From Chloroflexota bacterium (GTDB lineage Bacteria > Chloroflexota > Anaerolineae > Anaerolineales > Villigracilaceae): DNA of 6,003 nucleotides. Every line of letters begins with the position of its first letter. Position 1 is the stretch's first letter. The notes beneath the pieces were generated by a model. It was not told the origin of the DNA. It saw only the letters and a list, made by a program, of their open reading frames with translations, and ran no database searches. Location: assembly GCA_021812905.1 (NCBI GenBank), contig JAKAMM010000116.1:1-6003 (forward strand). Direction: 5' to 3'. Position numbers and translations under genes: made by a program. This document shows, one piece after another, positions 1-5,631 of this stretch.

Positions 1-693
1 ATCGACGCCCCACAAGGCACTCCGATTCTCGCGGCCGGGCCCGGCACAATCGTTTGGGCAGACTGGGGATTATTGCTCGAATCTCCCGGCGATCACAGCG
101 ACCCTTATGGGCAGGCTGTCGTCATCCGCATGGACTTTGGTTATAAAGATCAGCAGTTATTTACTGTCTATGCTCACATGAGCAAGATCATTGCGATTGT
201 CGGCCAGCATGTGGACACCGGCGACGTGATCGGGTTGGTCGGCTCGACAGGCCACACCACTGGGCCGCATGTGCATTTCGAAGTGCGGCTTGGAAATAAC
301 TCCTTTTACTACACATACAATCCCGAACTATGGATGGCACCGCCCGAAGGCTGGGGCGTACTGGTCGGACGAGTCACTGATACGGACGATAATACTTTGC
401 AGCAATTGGAAGTAACAGTTCAAAATGCAACCACAGGCAAGGCATTGGTTGTGAAAACCTATGGTCCTGGGCCGGTCAATCATGATCCCGTTTATAACGA
501 AAACCTTGTGCTTGGCGATCTGGCAGCAGGATTATATAAAGTCACTTTAAGCTATAAAGGTAAAATCCAGCAAAACTGGATGGATATTCATCGCGGACAG
601 GTAACCTATTTCACTTTTCGCGGAGCACTTGGATTCAACGTAGCTCCACCTCCCGCGCCGAAGTTGAATAGCTTACCAACACAAAGCCCTTGA
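1..693 (+). CDS. M23-family (lysostaphin-like) zinc metallopeptidase, 5'-truncated by the window edge
   Basis: The frame is open from base 1, so the N-terminus lies upstream; 230 codons and a TGA stop are visible. Codons 1-90 match the core of an M23 endopeptidase, a family that cuts peptide cross-links in peptidoglycan outside the membrane. The opening IDAPQGTP corresponds to the segment just after the HxxxD zinc ligands, so the first His and Asp are probably just outside the window. The later signatures are present: VYAHMS with His at codon 59, and GPHVHFEVR with the HxH pair at codons 90 and 92. From about codon 117 to 215 a different region begins (GVLVGRVTDTDD, then GLYKVTLSYKG). It looks like a carboxypeptidase-regulatory-like beta-sandwich, possibly for surface or wall attachment. 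A Pro-rich tail ends the protein. The His residues suggest an active enzyme, but the missing N-terminus prevents certainty. An internal TTG at 73 is not a likely start because homology begins before it. Confidence 0.85.
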   Translation: MDAPQGTPILAAGPGTIVWADWGLLLESPGDHSDPYGQAVVIRMDFGYKDQQLFTVYAHMSKIIAIVGQHVDTGDVIGLVGSTGHTTGPHVHFEVRLGNNSFYYTYNPELWMAPPEGWGVLVGRVTDTDDNTLQQLEVTVQNATTGKALVVKTYGPGPVNHDPVYNENLVLGDLAAGLYKVTLSYKGKIQQNWMDIHRGQVTYFTFRGALGFNVAPPPAPKLNSLPTQSP

Positions 694-717
694 CGCACTG
701 AACATCTGTGCTATACT
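690..717 (+). promoter_or_regulatory. recA promoter, sigma-70 type
   Basis: TTGACG (690-695) and TATACT (712-717) each match the housekeeping consensus at five of six positions and are separated by 16 bp. Transcription would start near 724, giving a recA leader of about 43 nt. The -35 box overlaps the TGA stop of the upstream peptidase gene, so there is almost no spare DNA between the two units. This is the best-matched promoter in the window. Confidence 0.75.
700..711 (+). promoter_or_regulatory. possible degenerate LexA (SOS) box in the recA promoter
   Basis: GAAC-ATCT-GTGC lies between the -35 and -10 boxes. It differs by one base from GAAC-N4-GTTC, the core of the Gram-positive-type LexA site, and its position would suit repression. 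The flanking bases do not fit the extended consensus, and one imperfect half-site is weak evidence. No lexA gene is visible here. Confidence 0.3.
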
Positions 718-766
718 GTCCAAACTTAGATGCACGACCTGTAAACTTGTATTTGGAGAATAGACG

Positions 767-1867
767 ATGGCTCGCAAATCAAACACATCAAAAGCTGACG
801 AAACTGCTTCCGGCCCGCAGGTAGACAGCGCCAAACGCGCTGTACTTGACAAGGCCGTCAGCGATATTCTTAAACGGTACGGCGAAGGTTCGATCATGAA
901 ACTGGGCGAAGCACACAGCATGGTCACCGACGCGATCTCAACCGGCTCGCTCTCACTTGATATCGCCCTCGGCGTTGGCGGCGTCCCGCGCGGACGCATC
1001 ACCGAGATTTATGGTCCGGAGTCATCCGGTAAAACCACCATCTGCCAGCACATCGTGGCCGAGTCCCAGCGACACGGCGGCACTGCCGCGTTCATCGACA
1101 TGGAGCACGCGCTCGATCCGAACTACGCGGCAAAGTGTGGTGTTGATATTGATAATCTGCTTGTCTCTCAGCCCGATACTGGCGAACAGGCTTTGGAGAT
1201 CGTCGAAACCCTCGTTCGCTCTGGCGGCGTGGATGTGGTTGTGATCGACTCGGTCGCCGCGCTTGTTCCGCGCGCTGAAATCGAGGGCGATATGGGCGAC
1301 CCGACCATGGGCGTGCATGCCCGTTTGATGTCGCAGGCTCTCCGCAAACTTTCCGGCGCGATCAACCAAACCAAGACCACAGTCATATTCACCAACCAAC
1401 TTCGCCAGAAGATCGGCGTCATGTTTGGCAACCCCGAAACCACCACCGGCGGACAGGCGCTCAAATTCTATGCGTCGGTTCGTCTGGATGTGCGGCGCAT
1501 TCAGGCCATCAAAGTCGGCGCCGAGATCATCGGCAACCGCACACGCGTCAAGGTTGTCAAGAACAAAGTCGCCCCGCCCTTCCGCACCTGCGAGTTCGAC
1601 ATTATGTACAACGAGGGCATTTCCAAATCCGGCGATGTGCTCGACCTTGCCACGCAATTCGAGATCGTTCAAAAGCGCGGCGCGTTCTTTTCGTACGGCG
1701 ATGCCCGCCTAGGTCAGGGCCGCGAGAATGCCAAAGAATACATCCGCCAGAATCCTGAATTGATGAATGAGATCGACGCAGTCATTCGTCAGAAGGCACT
1801 CAGTGGCGAAGTTGCCCTCCCGCTCGATATGGGCGGAGACGATGCTCCCGCTGTGGCAGAAGAATAG
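767..1867 (+). CDS. recA: RecA recombinase
   Basis: RecA is the cytoplasmic ATP-dependent protein that forms filaments on single-stranded DNA, performs homologous strand exchange and stimulates LexA self-cleavage. The 366-residue product has its hallmarks in order: Walker A GPESSGKT (83-90, Lys89), DMEHALDP with the catalytic Glu113, Walker B VVVID (157-161), the L1 region [12 protein letters not shown] (171-182), and the L2 region from TNQLRQKIG to NPETTTGG (209-229, switch Gln211). Numbering is offset by +17 from E. coli RecA because of a longer, Ser/Thr/Lys-rich N-terminus. The tail is acidic ([11 protein letters not shown]), as in many RecAs. The ATG at 767 is supported by GGAG at 755-758, 8 nt upstream. 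No intein or frameshift is present. The gene has its own promoter and a terminator immediately after it, so it is probably monocistronic. recX, often found next to recA, is absent here. Confidence 0.98.
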   Translation: MARKSNTSKADETASGPQVDSAKRAVLDKAVSDILKRYGEGSIMKLGEAHSMVTDAISTGSLSLDIALGVGGVPRGRITEIYGPESSGKTTICQHIVAESQRHGGTAAFIDMEHALDPNYAAKCGVDIDNLLVSQPDTGEQALEIVETLVRSGGVDVVVIDSVAALVPRAEIEGDMGDPTMGVHARLMSQALRKLSGAINQTKTTVIFTNQLRQKIGVMFGNPETTTGGQALKFYASVRLDVRRIQAIKVGAEIIGNRTRVKVVKNKVAPPFRTCEFDIMYNEGISKSGDVLDLATQFEIVQKRGAFFSYGDARLGQGRENAKEYIRQNPELMNEIDAVIRQKALSGEVALPLDMGGDDAPAVAEE

Positions 1868-1874
1868 ACTCCCG

Positions 1875-1911
1875 TGCAGGGGCGACAATGTGCCGCCCCT
1901 GCATTATTATT
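1875..1911 (+). terminator. Rho-independent terminator of recA
   Basis: TGCAGGGGCG (1875-1884) and CGCCCCTGCA (1894-1903) pair perfectly over 10 bp around a 9-nt loop, followed by the T-rich TTATTATT. It begins 7 nt after the recA stop codon. The G4C core also resembles GC-rich intergenic palindromes that are dispersed in some Chloroflexota and cyanobacterial genomes, but only one copy is present here. Confidence 0.85.
1882..1910 (+). promoter_or_regulatory. candidate promoter for the lipoprotein gene, embedded in the recA terminator
   Basis: GCGACA (1882-1887, four of six matches to TTGACA) spans the end of the left stem arm and the start of the loop. After exactly 17 bp comes TATTAT (1905-1910, five of six matches to TATAAT) in the T-rich tail. 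The lipoprotein ATG follows 7 nt later, so transcription could start at or very near it. Support is by motif only, and T-rich tails produce chance -10 matches. Confidence 0.35.
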
Positions 1912-1917
1912 GGGGAA

Positions 1918-2463
1918 ATGAAGATCACTCGCATCCTTCTCAACTTTAGAACGGCTACCGTTATATCGGCCATTGCTTTGACTCTAGCCGCTTGCGCGCC
2001 GAAATCCACACCGACAATTTTCATTCCGCCCACTCAACTCGCACAACTAATCCCAATCACTCCGACTTCAACAAGTTCCGCAGTTACCAGCATCCCCACC
2101 ATCACACTCCCCACAGCAACTGCACCCTGTACCAACATCCTGACCTATAACAAAGACCTGACCATTCCCGACGACACAGCCGTCGCACCGGGTCAAAGCA
2201 TTGACAAACAATGGCTCGTCACCAACAGCGGAACTTGTAACTGGGATTCGCGTTATCGCCTGAAATTAATTAACGGCGATGCGATGGGAACCACCAGCGA
2301 ACAAGCGTTATATCCGGCCCGCGCCGGGACTCAAGCAATGTTGAGAATACTCTTCACCACGCCGTCAACAGCAGGAACATATCGCAGCGCGTGGCAGGCT
2401 TTCGGTTCGAGTGGCGAAGCGTTTGGCGATCCGATCTATATTCAGATAAATGTCCAACCATAA
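1918..2463 (+). CDS. Lipoprotein with NBR1-type Ig-like (FW) domain
   Basis: The 181-residue product starts with a lipoprotein signal peptide: MKITR, a hydrophobic stretch, and the lipobox LAAC with Cys26, so the mature protein should be lipid-anchored on the outside of the membrane. Residues 27-70 form a Pro/Thr/Ser-rich linker. Residues 71-181 match the NBR1-like Ig (FW) domain, with signatures LTIPDDTAVAPGQ (81-93), KQWLVTNSGTCNW (97-109), AGTYRSAWQAFGSSGEAFGDP (152-172) and a final IQINV. Cys71 and Cys107 could form a disulfide. This domain is common in extracytoplasmic proteins of Chloroflexota and is thought to bind proteins or polymers; the ligand here is unknown. I chose the ATG at 1918 because it gives a normal signal peptide with Cys at 26. 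The in-frame ATG at 1888 lies in the terminator loop and would add ten residues. The GGGG at 1912-1915 is too close to act as a good ribosome site, so a near-leaderless mRNA is possible. Confidence 0.8.
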   Translation: MKITRILLNFRTATVISAIALTLAACAPKSTPTIFIPPTQLAQLIPITPTSTSSAVTSIPTITLPTATAPCTNILTYNKDLTIPDDTAVAPGQSIDKQWLVTNSGTCNWDSRYRLKLINGDAMGTTSEQALYPARAGTQAMLRILFTTPSTAGTYRSAWQAFGSSGEAFGDPIYIQINVQP

Positions 2464-2518
2464 AATATTTGGTTTAGATTTTACATTTTGCAAGCGTCCT
2501 TTATATTTTCCGTGACGC

Positions 2519-2539
2519 ACAAGTCAGTGTGACACTTGT
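2519..2539. promoter_or_regulatory. Inverted repeat ACAAGT-N9-ACTTGT upstream of rrf2
   Basis: Six-base arms (2519-2524 and 2534-2539) pair perfectly around 9 bp. Nested inside is a second dyad, AGTGT-G-ACACT (2526-2536). The site lies about 95-115 bp upstream of the regulator's ATG, in AT-rich DNA without a gene, so it is a plausible operator or activator site. The binding protein is unknown. TGTGACA occurs here (2528-2534) and again at 2551-2557. Confidence 0.4.
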
Positions 2540-2586
2540 AACCCCATCATTGTGACAAAATACACTATAAATTTTCAATCAAAACC

Positions 2587-2616
2587 TTTACATTAAGCGT
2601 AATCGTTTACTAAATA
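2587..2616 (+). promoter_or_regulatory. weak candidate promoter of the rrf2 gene
   Basis: TTTACA (2587-2592, four of six matches to TTGACA) and TAAATA (2611-2616) are 18 bp apart. Their placement would give a leader of about 10-15 nt. The -10 match is poor and the region is AT-rich, so an alternative such as TTGTAA (2536-2541) with TACACT (2561-2566) cannot be excluded. Confidence 0.25.
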
Positions 2617-2622
2617 AGTAAA
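2606..2622. promoter_or_regulatory. Palindromic operator candidate TTTACT-AAATA-AGTAAA
   Basis: Perfect six-base arms (2606-2611 and 2617-2622) flank a 5-bp centre, giving a 17-bp dyad that ends 11 bp before the rrf2 start codon. The right arm also pairs with a more distant copy: ACCTTTAC (2584-2591) is an exact inverted match to GTAAAGGT (2618-2625). TTTAC and GTAAA half-sites therefore recur across 40 bp. The position over the presumed -10 and the ribosome-binding site suits autorepression by the encoded Rrf2 protein. The sequence is not an IscR or NsrR consensus that I recognise. Confidence 0.45.
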
Positions 2623-2633
2623 GGTCTGTTGCC

Positions 2634-3080
2634 ATGCTGAGAATTAACCGCCAAACTGACTACGCTGTCCGTGTAATTTTAGCCCTTGCCAAACATCCTG
2701 AAGGCACCCGCCTCTCAACCGCTGAAATTCAGCGCGAGATGCTGATTCCGCCTGCCACACTCCTTCGCGTCGTTGCGGAATTGGCGCGGGCCGGCCTTTT
2801 AATAACCTTTACGGGCCGGGACGGCGGTTTAACGCTTCCCCGCCCCGCGTCCAAGATCACGATCAAAGACATTGTAGAAGCCTTTGAGGGACCGATCTTG
2901 CTCTCCGCATGTTTGCAAGTAAAAGGCGAGGGTGACTGTCCTTTTCAAACCAACTGTCCCGTCCGCACAAAATGGGGACGCATCCAAGTTGCCATGATGC
3001 GCGAAATGGCCTCCATCAATTTTGCTGATCTCGCACAGGAAGCTCTTGGCATACCAGTGCAAATAGCAAGTTTAGTTTAG
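2634..3080 (+). CDS. Rrf2-family (IscR/NsrR-like) transcriptional regulator with three cysteines
   Basis: The 148-residue protein has the Rrf2 plan. An N-terminal winged helix-turn-helix starts with MLRINRQTDYAVRVILALA (1-19); the recognition region is about residues 28-55 (LSTAEIQREMLIPPATLLRVV); the wing is GRDGGLTLPRPASKI (61-75). After the conserved IVEAFEGP (80-87) come Cys93, Cys102 and Cys108, spaced C-X8-C-X5-C, then a C-terminal helix. Family members with three cysteines here usually hold an Fe-S cluster and sense NO, redox state or iron-sulfur status. The first gap is longer than the X5-X7 I recall for IscR and NsrR, so the signal cannot be named. AAAGG at 2620-2624 precedes the ATG by 9 nt. 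cydA begins 48 nt after the stop with no terminator between, so co-transcription with, and control of, the bd oxidase is likely. This is inferred from position. Confidence 0.9.
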   Translation: MLRINRQTDYAVRVILALAKHPEGTRLSTAEIQREMLIPPATLLRVVAELARAGLLITFTGRDGGLTLPRPASKITIKDIVEAFEGPILLSACLQVKGEGDCPFQTNCPVRTKWGRIQVAMMREMASINFADLAQEALGIPVQIASLV

Positions 3081-3089
3081 GTGAGCAAG

Positions 3090-3107
3090 TATGTGCTGAT
3101 GCACATA
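3090..3107. promoter_or_regulatory. Inverted repeat TATGTGC-TGAT-GCACATA between rrf2 and cydA
   Basis: Seven-base arms pair perfectly around TGAT in the 48-bp gap before cydA. As RNA it would form a small hairpin, but it is followed by an A-run rather than T residues, so it is not a normal terminator for the + strand. It could be an operator for cydAB or a hairpin affecting the mRNA. The cydA ribosome site AAGGAG (3118-3123) lies just beyond it. Confidence 0.45.
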
Positions 3108-3128
3108 TAAAAAAAACAAGGAGAATGT

Positions 3129-4517
3129 ATGGATCCAATCACTTTGTCAAGGTGGCAATTCGGTCTGACAACCGTATACCACTTCCTTTTCGTTCCGCTC
3201 ACTTTGGGCATGGGCTGGTTTGTAGCCTACATGCAAACCCGTTATTATCAGACCAAAGATGAGACCTTCCATAAGATGGCGAAGTTCTGGGGAAAATTAT
3301 TTCTGATCAATTTTGCCATCGGCGTTGTGACCGGCATCGTGCAGGAATTTCAATTCGGCATGAACTGGTCTGAATATTCCCGCTACGTAGGCGATATCTT
3401 CGGTGCCCCACTAGCGATTGAGGCCTTGCTGGCTTTCTTCATGGAATCCACCTTCATGGGCATCTGGATTTTTGGTGAAGGCCGTGTATCGGAGAAGGTG
3501 CATCTAACTTCAATTTGGTTGGTCGCAATTAGTTCCAATCTTTCCGCTCTGTTGATCCTGTTGGCCAATGGCTGGATGCAGCATCCGGTCGGCTATGTGA
3601 TCAACACAGTCACCGGCCGCGCCGAATTGGTGGATTTCTTTGCCCTAGTCATGAACCCGAAAGGCTGGCTCTTCTTCTGGCACACCATTTCATCAGGCCT
3701 GACCACGGCGGCCTTTTTGATCATGGGCGTCAGCGCCTATCACATCATCCGCAAGAAGAATGTTGAACTCTTCAAGTCATCCTTCCAGATGGCGGCGATT
3801 GTGGGCGTAGTTGCCAGCATTTCACTGTTCTTCGCCGGTCATACAATGGGGCAGTACATGTACGCGAACCAGCCGATGAAATTTGCCTCGGTTGAAGCAC
3901 ACTGGGAAACACAACAGCCTGCTTCATTCTCGCTAATCACGATCGGTGATTTGAGCGGCAAGAAAGAAGTCTGGTCCATTCGTGTGCCGTATGTTCTAAG
4001 CTTCCTAGCCTGCAACAATTTCAGTTGCGAAGTGAAGGGCGTCAACGATATCCAGACTCAGTATCAACAACAGTATGGCCCCGGCGATTATGTCCCGCTC
4101 ATGGTGGTAACCTACTGGACGTTCCGCTTCATGATGGTCATTGGCTTCCTGCTGATTGCCATCGCAGCCTACGCGATCTATCTCTCCATGAACAACAAAT
4201 TGGAGAGTTTCAAATTGCTCAATTGGTTCGTGCCGCTGATCTCATTCCCCTACATCGCCAACATGAGCGGGTGGGTCTTGACGGAAATGGGGCGCCAGCC
4301 ATGGATTGTGCAAGGACTGCTCAAAGTACAGGATGCCGTTTCGCCCAACCTGACCACTGTTGACCTGCTCATCAGCTTGATCGGCTACGTAGTAGTGTAC
4401 GGTTCACTGGCAGGCGCGATGTTCTATCTGATGAAAAAATATGCCATCGCCGGTCCCGATGCGGCCATGCACGAATCGGTTGATGCTGAACCTGCGCTCA
4501 TTGGGGCGCAGGATTAA
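3129..4517 (+). CDS. cydA: Cytochrome bd quinol oxidase subunit I
   Basis: CydA holds all three hemes (b558, b595, d) and the quinol site of the membrane-bound bd oxidase, which reduces O2 to water while oxidising quinol. The 462 residues show about nine membrane segments. Key residues align with E. coli after a -1 shift in the N-terminal half: His18 (ligand in the b595/d pair), Glu98 and Glu106 in PLAIEALLAFFMEST, His185 (b558) in FFWHTISSG, and Lys251/Glu256 of the quinol loop in MKFASVEAHWET. Further on, Arg333 and Met335 (b558) lie in TFRFMM, and Glu386 lies in TEMGRQPW. The distance from Lys251 to Arg333 is 82 residues against 139 in E. coli, so this is a short-Q-loop type, which explains the length of 462 versus about 522. 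The loop contains Cys295 and Cys300. The ATG at 3129 has AAGGAG 5 nt upstream. cydB follows after 17 nt. All catalytic residues that I can check are present. Confidence 0.97.
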   Translation: MDPITLSRWQFGLTTVYHFLFVPLTLGMGWFVAYMQTRYYQTKDETFHKMAKFWGKLFLINFAIGVVTGIVQEFQFGMNWSEYSRYVGDIFGAPLAIEALLAFFMESTFMGIWIFGEGRVSEKVHLTSIWLVAISSNLSALLILLANGWMQHPVGYVINTVTGRAELVDFFALVMNPKGWLFFWHTISSGLTTAAFLIMGVSAYHIIRKKNVELFKSSFQMAAIVGVVASISLFFAGHTMGQYMYANQPMKFASVEAHWETQQPASFSLITIGDLSGKKEVWSIRVPYVLSFLACNNFSCEVKGVNDIQTQYQQQYGPGDYVPLMVVTYWTFRFMMVIGFLLIAIAAYAIYLSMNNKLESFKLLNWFVPLISFPYIANMSGWVLTEMGRQPWIVQGLLKVQDAVSPNLTTVDLLISLIGYVVVYGSLAGAMFYLMKKYAIAGPDAAMHESVDAEPALIGAQD

Positions 4518-4534
4518 TCCCCGGAGGGATCACT

Positions 4535-5560
4535 ATGTCTTACGAATTTCTGCAAATCCTGTGGTTCATCCTGATCGGCGTTTTGTGGGTCGGGTTCTAT
4601 TTCCTCGAAGGCTTTGACTTCGGCGTCGGTATGCTGTTGCCATTTCTCGGCAAGAAGGATGAAGAACGCCGTGCCATCATCAATACGATTGGCTCGGTTT
4701 GGGACGGCAATGAAGTCTGGCTGCTCACGGCGGGCGGCGCCACTTTCGCGGCCTTCCCGCAATGGTATGCCACCATGTTCAGCGGCTTCTATCTGGCGCT
4801 GTTCCTGTTGTTGGTCGGTTTGATCATTCGCGGTATCTCGTTTGAATATCGCTCGAAGGACTCCAATCCAAAGTGGCGCAACATGTTCGATTGGATGATC
4901 GCTGTTGGATCATTCCTGTCGGCCCTGTTGCTGGGAACTGCCTTCGCAAATTTAGCGAAGGGCGTACCAATCGATGCAAAGATGATGTACACAGGTAACC
5001 TATTCACCCTGCTCAATCCGTATGGATTGATCGGCGGCCTGACCACTGTGTCCGTCTTCCTTGTTCACGGCGCCAACTTCCTCAGCTTGAAACTCGAAGG
5101 CGATTTACGCGAACGCGCCCGCGCTCTGTCGAAAAAGATCTGGATTGTGGCGGTCATACTTGACCTTGTGTTGGCAGTGGCAACCTATATCTTCACCGAT
5201 GTCTACGCCCGCCTCGGTGCCAACCCTGGCATCGTCCCAGCCGCGGCTGTGGTCACACTCCTGCTGACCGGCATGTTCATCAATCGCAAACAGGAAGGCT
5301 GGGCCTTTGTGATGACCGGCCTAAGCATCGTGTTCACACAGATCACCTACTTCATGATCATGTTCCCGCGTGTGATGATCTCCAGCACCAACCCTGATTG
5401 GAGCCTGACCATTTACAACGCTTCATCATCACAATACACGTTGACGGTCATGTCCATCATCGCTTTGATCTTCGTTCCGATCGTGCTCGCCTATCAGGGC
5501 TGGACATATTACATGTTCCGCAAGCGCATCAGTACCAGGAAAGAAACACTGGTCTACTAA
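4535..5560 (+). CDS. cydB: Cytochrome bd quinol oxidase subunit II
   Basis: CydB is the second integral membrane subunit. It binds no heme in known structures but stabilises CydA and contributes a proton path. The 341-residue product is strongly hydrophobic with a fold of about eight membrane segments and carries family motifs: LEGFDFGVGMLLPF (24-37), SVWDGNEVWLLTAGGATFAAFP (54-75, in which Asp57 corresponds to E. coli Asp58 of the proton channel), and FPRVMISSTNP (277-287) with LTIYNASSSQYTL (291-303) near the end. Length is close to the usual 335-380. Translation starts at ATG 4535 after a strong GGAGGG (4523-4528) with 6-nt spacing, 17 nt from the cydA stop, indicating one transcript. No small CydX-like subunit gene is seen between the stop and the terminator at 5582. 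Confidence 0.97.
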   Translation: MSYEFLQILWFILIGVLWVGFYFLEGFDFGVGMLLPFLGKKDEERRAIINTIGSVWDGNEVWLLTAGGATFAAFPQWYATMFSGFYLALFLLLVGLIIRGISFEYRSKDSNPKWRNMFDWMIAVGSFLSALLLGTAFANLAKGVPIDAKMMYTGNLFTLLNPYGLIGGLTTVSVFLVHGANFLSLKLEGDLRERARALSKKIWIVAVILDLVLAVATYIFTDVYARLGANPGIVPAAAVVTLLLTGMFINRKQEGWAFVMTGLSIVFTQITYFMIMFPRVMISSTNPDWSLTIYNASSSQYTLTVMSIIALIFVPIVLAYQGWTYYMFRKRISTRKETLVY

Positions 5561-5581
5561 AATTGCATCTCAACTCATAAT

Positions 5582-5617
5582 AATGGGACGGCCCGACCGG
5601 CCGTCCCATTCACTTTA
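5582..5617 (+). terminator. Hairpin terminator after cydB
   Basis: AATGGGACGGCC (5582-5593) and GGCCGTCCCATT (5599-5610) pair perfectly over 12 bp around a 5-nt loop, 21 nt after the cydB stop. The trailing CACTTTA is only weakly T-rich, so termination on the + strand may be partial. It separates the rrf2-cydAB unit from the exporter gene. Confidence 0.75.
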
Positions 5618-5621
5618 TAAT
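5593..5621 (+). promoter_or_regulatory. candidate cydD promoter with perfect TATAAT, overlapping the cydB terminator
   Basis: TATAAT (5616-5621) is a perfect -10 box, 10 nt before the cydD ATG. With a 17-bp spacer the -35 would be CCGACC (5593-5598), which falls in the hairpin loop and matches only at GAC. Transcription would start about 3-5 nt before the ATG, and no Shine-Dalgarno sequence is visible, so the mRNA would be nearly leaderless. Confidence 0.5.
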
Positions 5622-5631
5622 CAACCACACT

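Noticed and set aside
673..1002. Minus-strand open frame across the recA promoter and 5' end
   Set aside because: It overlaps the strong recA promoter and coding start, and its product shows no family features.
1022..1672. A 216-codon open frame on the minus strand inside recA
   Set aside because: It lies wholly antisense to an unmistakable recA, has no recognisable domain, and arises from the codon bias of the + strand gene.
1888..1917. Upstream ATG at 1888 as the lipoprotein start
   Set aside because: It sits in the terminator loop and would put ten extra residues before a complete signal peptide. AGGGG at 1878-1882 could act as a ribosome site but is part of the stem.
2566..2571. TATAAA as the -10 box of rrf2
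   Set aside because: No acceptable -35 lies 15-19 bp upstream (the segment there reads CCCATC), and it would leave a leader of about 55 nt with other dyads inside.
2464..2633. A small gene in the gap between the lipoprotein and rrf2
   Set aside because: The 170 bp are AT-rich, contain repeats and dyads, and show no start codon with a ribosome site followed by a meaningful frame.
3090..3116. The hairpin before cydA as a terminator of rrf2
   Set aside because: The stem is followed by A residues, not T, on the + strand, and the stem is AU-rich and short.
4025..4363. Plus-strand 112-codon frame inside cydA
   Set aside because: It is out of frame with cydA, which is intact with all heme ligands, and the product has no recognisable features.
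5561..5581. A cydX-type small subunit gene after cydB
   Set aside because: Only 21 nt separate the cydB stop and the terminator, too few for any subunit.
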